This document shows positions 8,160 to 12,319 of a stretch of 12,319 nucleotides of DNA, one piece after another. Source of the DNA: Bacteroidales bacterium (GTDB lineage Bacteria; Bacteroidota; Bacteroidia; Bacteroidales; B18-G4); contig JAGLYE010000023.1 of assembly GCA_023132505.1 (NCBI GenBank), positions 1 to 12,319 on the forward strand. Direction: 5' to 3'. Each line of letters begins with the position of its first letter. The first letter of the stretch is position 1. Below the pieces are notes generated by a model. The model made no database searches, was not told the origin of the DNA, and worked only from the letters and a program-made list of their open reading frames with translations. A program made the position numbers and the translations under genes.

Positions 8160-8495
8160 GTATAAGGTAAATCTTGCATTGTTTGGAAATTGTTTAGTGA
8201 ATATCAAACCTATCCCGATCCTGTTCATACCTACCACATATGCCATGTTCTCTATGGCCCTGCCGGTGATTAGCGATGTCCAGGCAAGCGAGCGTATGAC
8301 AGGCCAAACTGAAAAATGCAGATGTCATCACCCATCCTGAAAAGATGTTTTTTGTCATAGTACTGATAATTGCTATCAGGATGCATCAATACTAATCTGT
8401 TGAAATACTTATCATTTCCCAAAGTTTTCGAGGTTGGCCGGGGTGTCTTCCCAGATGAGGCTTGATTGAACAAGCGTAATGGTCAGATCTTGCAT
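8160..8495 (-). pseudogene. Omega-amidase (YafV/NIT2-like nitrilase family) pseudogene with internal deletions
   Basis: This gap holds the wreck of a carbon-nitrogen hydrolase. Block A starts at an ATG (8495-8493) overlapping the aminotransferase stop. It encodes MQDLTITLVQSSLIWED followed by TPANLENF, the family N-terminus, then meets an in-frame TGA at 8414-8412. Block B (about 8419-8324, another frame) reads NDKYFNRLVLMHPDSN then YDKKHLFRMGDD, the segment with the catalytic Lys. Block C (about 8315-8208, frame of block A) reads SVWPVIRSLAWTSLITG then RAIENMAYVVGMNRIG, the region after the catalytic Cys. A possible C-terminal remnant (TKQFPNNARFTL, about 8198-8163) follows. Compared with YafV (about 256 residues), roughly 40-50 codons are missing at each junction, including the catalytic Glu (LPEM) and Cys (CYDLRFP) segments. 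Only about 95-105 codons remain. Family and order of blocks are clear by eye; exact breakpoints are approximate. A functional protein is very unlikely. Confidence 0.88.
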
Positions 8496-9640
8496 AGAAT
8501 ATTGGCAGCTTTATCAAGAGTTTCCTCCTTTTTGGCAAAACAAAGGCGAAGAACCCTGTTTTCATCTCCTGAATGATAAAATGGCGATACCGGGATCGTA
8601 CCAATACCATACTCCTTTATTAATCGTGTGGCAAAATCCATATCGTTTTCATCTGATATGTTGCTGTAATCTAACAACTGGAAATAAGTCCCGCGGCAGG
8701 TGATGATCTTGAAACGCGAACTGCTAATGCCATCAACGAAATAATCCCGTTTCTTCTGATAGAAATTGTGAAGACCACGATAGTTTTCATCATCATCCAA
8801 ATAATCAGCAATGGCATGCTGTACCGGTGTATTGCATGCAAATACGATAAATTGGTGCGACTTGCGGAATTCTTTCATCAGGTTTTCGGGGGCAAGCACG
8901 TATCCCATCTTCCAGCCCGTGGCATGAAAAGTCTTCCCAAAGGAGCCTGTTACAAAACTTTTTTCGGCCAGCTCAGGATATTTGCAGACACTTTCGTGAG
9001 GCTGATCGTCATAGATCAGGTGTTCGTAAACCTCATCGCTGAGCACCACGATGTCAGTTTTCTTGATCAGGTGTTGGAGGGCCAGCAGGTCTTTTTCCCG
9101 GAGAATGCAGCCTGTTGGGTTATGGGGACTGTTAATAATGATCATCCGTGTGCGGTGGGTAACCATTCGTGAGACCTCAGCCCATTTTATGGTATAATCA
9201 GGGGGCTCCATCCTGGCATATTTCACAATACCGCCGCAAAGTTGTACGGCGGGGGCATAACTATCATAGGCCGGCTCAAAAATGATCACTTCATCATCAT
9301 CCCTTACCATGCATGCTATGGCAGCATAGATACCCTGGGTAGCGCCCGCCGTGATATTAATTTCTTTGTCGGGGTCATATTTAATCTTATACGTCTTTTC
9401 AATTTTTTCCGAGATACGCTTTCTCAGCAAAGGAACCCCTGTCATAGGGGCGTACTGGTTATAGCCCTTTTTCATGTAATAGCTGACGAGGTCTATCAAC
9501 TTAGGGGAAACTTCGAAATCAGGGAAACCCTGTGAGAGGTTGATGGCATTGTGCTCATTGGCCAGTTGCGACATCACCGCAAATATTGACGTTCCGGTGC
9601 GGGGTAGTTTCGATTTTATGATGCCGGGGAATTTTGTCAT
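8483..9640 (-). CDS. Class I/II PLP aminotransferase, methionine/kynurenine type (YbdL/MtnE-like)
   Basis: A fold-type I PLP aminotransferase of 385 residues, full length. INLSQGFPDF (33-42) is the N-terminal signature of the methionine/kynurenine/glutamine aminotransferase group. Further motifs are NQYAPMTG (61-68), ITAGATQG (96-103), NSPHNPTG (170-177) with the conserved Asn, SDEVYEHL (201-208) with the PLP-ring Asp202 and Tyr205, and SFGKTFHATGWKMGY (233-247) with the Schiff-base Lys236. Arg365 in VLRLCF would bind the substrate carboxylate. Enzymes of this group transfer the amino group from methionine or aromatic amino acids (often with glutamine) to keto acids. They are commonly paired with an omega-amidase, and the ruin of one overlaps the end of this gene. 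Exact substrate is not determined from sequence. The gene diverges from pgk. Confidence 0.93.
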   Translation of the reverse strand: MTKFPGIIKSKLPRTGTSIFAVMSQLANEHNAINLSQGFPDFEVSPKLIDLVSYYMKKGYNQYAPMTGVPLLRKRISEKIEKTYKIKYDPDKEINITAGATQGIYAAIACMVRDDDEVIIFEPAYDSYAPAVQLCGGIVKYARMEPPDYTIKWAEVSRMVTHRTRMIIINSPHNPTGCILREKDLLALQHLIKKTDIVVLSDEVYEHLIYDDQPHESVCKYPELAEKSFVTGSFGKTFHATGWKMGYVLAPENLMKEFRKSHQFIVFACNTPVQHAIADYLDDDENYRGLHNFYQKKRDYFVDGISSSRFKIITCRGTYFQLLDYSNISDENDMDFATRLIKEYGIGTIPVSPFYHSGDENRVLRLCFAKKEETLDKAANILCKI

Positions 9641-9665
9641 CTTGTATGGTAGTTTAGCAGCTAAG

Positions 9666-9673
9666 CAAATTTA
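9666..9673 (-). promoter_or_regulatory. Putative -7 box of the aminotransferase promoter
   Basis: On the minus strand this reads TAAATTTG, an exact fit to TAnnTTTG, located 25 bp before the aminotransferase ATG. A clear -33 TTG was not found at the expected spacing. It faces away from a similar box serving pgk, in the 106-bp divergent gap. Confidence 0.4.
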
Positions 9674-9695
9674 ATGATAATTGATAAGCTTTTCC

Positions 9696-9703
9696 TAATT
9701 TTG
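9696..9703 (+). promoter_or_regulatory. Putative -7 box of the pgk promoter
   Basis: This reads TAATTTTG, an exact fit to the Bacteroidota TAnnTTTG -7 consensus, 43 bp upstream of the pgk ATG. The stretch just before the start codon is A-rich (ataaaagaacaagata) and lacks a Shine-Dalgarno sequence, as is usual in this phylum. No well-placed -33 element was recognised. Confidence 0.42.
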
Positions 9704-9746
9704 CAGTAAGACTTGTCACAACCTTAAAATATAAAAGAACAAGATA

Positions 9747-10940
9747 ATGAATACCATTGACAACTATAATTTCAGCGGCAAGAAAGCACTGATCCGTGTA
9801 GATTTTAACGTACCCCTCAACGATAAATTTGATATTACCGATACCACGAGGATAGATGCAGCTTTACCAACTATTCGAAAAATCCTTGATGGTGGCGGTG
9901 CTGTGATCCTGATGTCGCACCTGGGCAGGCCCAGGACCGGCCCGGAAGAAAAATTCTCACTGAAACACATACTCCCATACATCTCAGAACAACTCGGGTT
10001 AGAAGTTAAATTTGCCGATGATTGCATCGGGGAACAGGCAAAGGAAAAAGCCGCTGATCTTAAGCCGGGTGAGGTCCTGTTGTTGGAAAACCTTCGCTTT
10101 TATAAGGAAGAAACTGAAGGGGATGAAAAGTTTGCATCCAAACTTGCATTCCTGGGTGATGTATATGTAAATGATGCTTTCGGCACCGCACACAGGGCCC
10201 ATGCATCTACAGCCATCATTGCCCAGTTCTTCCCGAATGATAAACTTTTTGGTTATATCATGGAAAATGAGGTCAGGAGCATTGACAAGGTACTCCATGA
10301 TTCCGGCAAACCATTTACAGCCATCCTTGGCGGGGCGAAGGTGTCCGGTAAGATAGAGATCATCATTAACCTGCTCGACAAGGTCGACAATATAATCATC
10401 GGCGGAGGCATGATGTTCACTTTCATTAAGGCAATGGGTGGAAATATAGGAAACTCCCTGTTGGAGGAAGACCTGATCGATACCGCAAAGAAAGCCTTTT
10501 ATAAAGCAAAGGAGCTGGGTGTGAACTTCTATATTCCTTCAGATACGGTGGCCGCGGATGCATTTGATAATGATGCCAATACCAGGCTTGTTCCTGCAGA
10601 TGCAGTGCCTGATGGACTGATGGGCCTTGATATCGGACCTGATAGCATTAAATCTTTCACCGAAATAATAGGCAATTCTTCAACAATTCTCTGGAACGGT
10701 CCCATGGGCGTATTTGAAATGAACAATTTTGAGGCAGGTACCAAAGCCATTGCTGAAGCTGTGGCCGCTGCAACGCAAAAAGGTGCCTTTTCACTTATTG
10801 GTGGAGGTGATTCTGTAGCGGCTATAAATAAATACCATCTGAAAGATAAGGTGAGCTATGTTTCAACAGGTGGAGGTGCCATGTTGGAATATATTGAAGG
10901 CAAGGAACTTCCTGGGGTGAAGGCGGTGGAAGAACTTTGA
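9747..10940 (+). CDS. pgk: Phosphoglycerate kinase
   Basis: A cytoplasmic glycolytic and gluconeogenic enzyme that transfers the acyl phosphate of 1,3-bisphosphoglycerate to ADP. The 397 residues match the standard bacterial length. Motifs in order: RVDFNVPL (17-24, substrate binding), RIDAALPTI (35-43), SHLGRP (57-62), [11 protein letters not shown] (112-122), [14 protein letters not shown] (142-155), the hinge and nucleotide-side [11 protein letters not shown] (193-203), [10 protein letters not shown] (315-324), the ATP-binding GGGDSVAA (352-359, usually GGGDTVAA), and [18 protein letters not shown] (373-390). Start and stop are unambiguous. It stands alone on the plus strand between a divergent aminotransferase and a convergent methyltransferase, so it is probably monocistronic. 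Confidence 0.98.
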   Translation: MNTIDNYNFSGKKALIRVDFNVPLNDKFDITDTTRIDAALPTIRKILDGGGAVILMSHLGRPRTGPEEKFSLKHILPYISEQLGLEVKFADDCIGEQAKEKAADLKPGEVLLLENLRFYKEETEGDEKFASKLAFLGDVYVNDAFGTAHRAHASTAIIAQFFPNDKLFGYIMENEVRSIDKVLHDSGKPFTAILGGAKVSGKIEIIINLLDKVDNIIIGGGMMFTFIKAMGGNIGNSLLEEDLIDTAKKAFYKAKELGVNFYIPSDTVAADAFDNDANTRLVPADAVPDGLMGLDIGPDSIKSFTEIIGNSSTILWNGPMGVFEMNNFEAGTKAIAEAVAAATQKGAFSLIGGGDSVAAINKYHLKDKVSYVSTGGGAMLEYIEGKELPGVKAVEEL

Positions 10941-10977
10941 AATCAGAAGTCAGACACCAGAAATTAGAATTGGATTA
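10941..10977. other. Short convergent spacer with AG-rich microrepeats
   Basis: The 37 bp between the stops of pgk and the methyltransferase gene read as variations on a short purine-rich unit (cagaagtcagacaccagaa, then attagaattgg). I see no stem-loop terminator here. Confidence 0.4.
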
Positions 10978-11826
10978 TTAGGTTGTGCCGAATTCTTTGT
11001 GCTTGCTTTTTAAGTCCGTGAATACATTACCGGATTCCTGCTCCTTGATGAACTCAACCATCAAATGCCCGCTTATAAGTATTTTCGGGTTTATTGAAAG
11101 CTTATAGATCTCCCGGTAGACGGCTTTTTTAGTAGCATCGTCATAATCCTTGTTTTTTCTCAGGTTCTTTTTGTAGGTAATCCAGTTGGAGAGTAAGATG
11201 AACGGATAAAATAGGGGCAACAGGAACAGGGAAGTGGTCTTTGCCCTGGTAAAGTGGAAAGCTTTCATTTTAAATCCACTTAACTTACCCAGCGCACGCA
11301 GCTTTTGAATGCCGATCAGAAAAATATGCCCGAAGTATATTTCACTGCTGATGTGTTGTTGCGACATCCAGATACTGTCGAGTTCATTCGGGGGCATGGT
11401 GGAGTTAAATCGTTCACTTTCTGAAAGGAGGTAGCTTAATTTCGAACGAAGGTTTGAGTAATTTGGTGTTGTGATGAGGAGCAGTCCATCCGGCTTAAGC
11501 ACCCTGTTAAATTCCTTGAAAGCACCAAACTGATCACTGAAATGCTCAATTCCTTCCTGACAAATGAGCCCGTCAGCGGCATGATCTTCCAATGGAAGCC
11601 CTGATGTGATTGTGGCCCTTTTGCACTTGATATCGTCCAGCTCAAAATACTCCGGGAACAGGTCGAAGGGAATGGGGTCAGCCCCCACCTCTTTCAGAAG
11701 TTTTGATGTTACCCCGTTACCGGCCGGAAAATCAATTATCTTTTTGCCTTTGAACAGATTGGCATTGTTCAGCAGGTATTGCTTCACGTGGTACTTAATA
11801 CTCCTGGGATTATCTTCGTATTTCAT
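10978..11826 (-). CDS. Class I SAM-dependent methyltransferase (Methyltransf_11-like)
   Basis: A 282-residue protein with a Rossmann-type methyltransferase core. Motif I is IDFPAGNGVTSKLL (31-44), a GxGxxT variant that binds S-adenosylmethionine; the acidic motif II region lies around PFDLFPEYF (53-61). GLICQEGIEHFSD (86-98) and the following FNRVLKPDGLLLITTPNYSN (106-125) are the post-I and post-III motifs typical of the UbiE/Methyltransf_11 group. A hydrophobic stretch at about 198-216 (SLFLLPLFYPFILLSNW) could anchor or associate it with the membrane. Related proteins are common in polysaccharide or lipid loci, but there is no adjacent pathway gene here and the substrate is unknown. It is a lone minus-strand gene converging on pgk. 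The start ATG is at 11826, and no exact -7 box was seen upstream. Confidence 0.85.
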   Translation of the reverse strand: MKYEDNPRSIKYHVKQYLLNNANLFKGKKIIDFPAGNGVTSKLLKEVGADPIPFDLFPEYFELDDIKCKRATITSGLPLEDHAADGLICQEGIEHFSDQFGAFKEFNRVLKPDGLLLITTPNYSNLRSKLSYLLSESERFNSTMPPNELDSIWMSQQHISSEIYFGHIFLIGIQKLRALGKLSGFKMKAFHFTRAKTTSLFLLPLFYPFILLSNWITYKKNLRKNKDYDDATKKAVYREIYKLSINPKILISGHLMVEFIKEQESGNVFTDLKSKHKEFGTT

Positions 11827-11956
11827 GTATCAGGATCAGTTATATTCCCTGCTTGTTATGAGGTTCATAAATGCCACATGCAACAAAGCATTGTAAAAGT
11901 ATGAAATTAATGAATGATTATGAATTATGGATGTTATATTGGATTTGAACTTAATA
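11827..11956. other. Upstream intergenic stretch with ATGAATTATG-like microrepeats
   Basis: No gene is recognised in this 130-bp segment upstream of the methyltransferase gene. Positions 11901-11934 are low-complexity variants of the unit atgaattatg (atgaaattaatgaatgatta, then tgaattatggatg). The methyltransferase promoter should lie in this stretch. Confidence 0.4.
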
Positions 11957-12017
11957 CTTCCCTTCCTCCTTTTGCCCTCTTCCTTATGCCTTATGCCTTC
12001 TTCCTTCTGCCCTTTTC
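11957..12017. repeat. Pyrimidine-rich degenerate microrepeat tract
   Basis: About 60 bp of almost pure pyrimidine on the plus strand, built from variations of cttcctt and ccttatg (for example cttatgccttatgccttctt at 11984-12003). The other strand reads as GAAGGAAGAAGG-type purine repeats. The tract ends against the cccgggtccc at 12017-12026. Confidence 0.6.
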
Positions 12018-12088
12018 CCGGGTCCCATAGAGATCTGACGTTGATAACTTGATGGATAGAGGAACACAAATGCGCCCTGTAGGGACGC
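12018..12088. repeat. Putative dispersed short element interrupting the ORF6N gene
   Basis: This stretch begins with ccgggtcccatagagatctg, continues through gttgataacttgatggatag and ends in the small hairpin gcgccctgtagggacgc (12072-12088; arms gcgccct and agggacgc with one unpaired base). ORF6N similarity stops exactly at its right edge (12089). Its look matches short dispersed intergenic elements that I associate with Bacteroidota genomes; that is pattern memory, not a search. Only one copy is in this window, so repetitiveness is not demonstrated here. Confidence 0.4.
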
Positions 12089-12256
12089 AACAATCTTTTC
12101 AATTTCTTCATCTGTTAGCTTAAACATAAAATTGACTGGGAATCGGCTTATGTTTCTATTAACCTGCTCGTTCAATCGTTTAGTTTTTACCCCATACAAA
12201 TCAGCAAGGTCAGCATCTAGCATTATCTTTTGTCCACGAATATCAAATATCGGATA
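12089..12256 (-). pseudogene. ORF6N-domain protein remnant (N-terminal DNA-binding domain only)
   Basis: On the minus strand, 12244-12089 encode an ORF6N domain: DIRGQKIMLDADLADLYGV, then KTKRLNEQVNRNISRFPVNF and MFKLTDEEIEKIV. ORF6N proteins are DNA-binding, phage-derived regulators, common as single genes in Bacteroidota, where the conserved start is around IRGQKVMLDxDLAxLYGV. Here the frame has a TGA at 12259-12257, just upstream of the conserved IRGQ, and the only ATG (12223) lies inside the domain. Downstream, similarity ends abruptly at 12089, where a hairpin-containing element begins, and the frame runs through unrelated repeat DNA to a stop at 11984. Both ends are therefore damaged. 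The usual continuation (a LPYAFTEQG-like segment and C-terminal region) is absent. I call it a fragment rather than a working gene. Confidence 0.75.
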
Positions 12257-12272
12257 TCAGATTTCGAATATC
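12237..12272. repeat. ATATC microrepeat with flanking CGAATATC direct repeats
   Basis: Two copies of cgaatatc (12237-12244 and 12265-12272) flank a run of related units (aatatcgg, gatatcag). The left part overlaps the last recognisable codons of the ORF6N remnant, so the repeat directly borders or replaced its 5' end. Confidence 0.5.
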
Positions 12273-12275
12273 ATC

Positions 12276-12319
12276 TAACACCCAACACCAACCCAAAACT
12301 CAACCCTCAACCCTCAACC
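12276..12319. repeat. Degenerate C/A-rich heptamer repeat reaching the window edge
   Basis: Variants of a roughly 7-bp unit (aacaccc, aacacca, acccaaa) become regular caaccct units at 12301-12319 (caaccctcaaccctcaacc). It continues to the end of the window, so the full extent is unknown. No CRISPR-like repeat/spacer alternation is present. Confidence 0.7.

Noticed and set aside
8158..8340. 60-codon plus-strand open frame in the trkA-aminotransferase gap
   Set aside because: The minus strand of this segment carries the omega-amidase remnants, which explain the sequence better.
8768..9172. 134-codon plus-strand open frame
   Set aside because: It lies opposite the aminotransferase coding sequence and has no family features, so it is a shadow frame.
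712..9640. A new defence or mobile multi-gene system
   Set aside because: Every intact gene belongs to a familiar housekeeping or envelope family. There are no nuclease, toxin, integrase or transposase genes in the window.
11836..12111. 91-codon minus-strand open frame near the right edge
   Set aside because: It reads through the purine/pyrimidine microrepeat and the hairpin element in a different frame from the ORF6N remnant. Its Lys/Arg/Glu-rich middle is a by-product of the repeats.
12276..12319. CRISPR or telomere-like array
   Set aside because: The unit is about 7 bp, degenerate and without spacers; it is a simple microrepeat.

Overview
The window looks like a chromosomal segment of a Bacteroidota (Bacteroidales-like) bacterium. 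Three features support this. Starts have no clear Shine-Dalgarno sequence. Several upstream regions carry a TAnnTTTG-type -7 box. The intergenic DNA holds degenerate low-complexity repeats of a kind familiar from this phylum. Protein similarity was judged by eye only, so the placement is an inference.

Layout. Positions 1-717 (+) hold the C-terminal part of IspG (isoprenoid MEP pathway), cut by the window edge. It converges on, and overlaps by 6 bp, a long run of minus-strand genes. In transcription order (right to left) that run is: a methionine/kynurenine-type aminotransferase (9640-8483), a wrecked omega-amidase gene (about 8495-8160), trkA (8104-6755) and trkH (6758-5292) overlapping by ATGA, then an envelope-glycan cluster. 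The cluster consists of a WaaE-like family 2 glycosyltransferase (5225-4461), a heptosyltransferase-like family 9 glycosyltransferase (4450-3416), an O-antigen-ligase-like membrane protein (3366-1687) and a diacylglycerol-kinase-family lipid kinase (1680-712). A 106-bp gap with back-to-back -7 boxes separates the aminotransferase from plus-strand pgk (9747-10940). A minus-strand SAM methyltransferase (11826-10978) follows. The last 490 bp contain a broken ORF6N-domain gene and a patchwork of short repeats.

How the genes work together. TrkH and TrkA form a potassium uptake system (channel plus NAD-binding regulatory subunit). The four-gene cluster after them plausibly builds lipopolysaccharide core and ligates polysaccharide to it, with the lipid kinase possibly recycling or modifying a lipid. 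The aminotransferase normally works with an omega-amidase that hydrolyses the alpha-keto-amide or keto acid it makes; here that partner survives only as fragments.

The best find is this omega-amidase relic, hidden in what looks like a 378-bp intergenic gap. It keeps its start codon, overlapping the aminotransferase stop, and three or four recognisable blocks of the nitrilase fold in two frames. The segments that carry the catalytic Glu and Cys are gone. I found no clearly undescribed multi-gene system. The right-hand repeat patchwork is the other region worth a second look.
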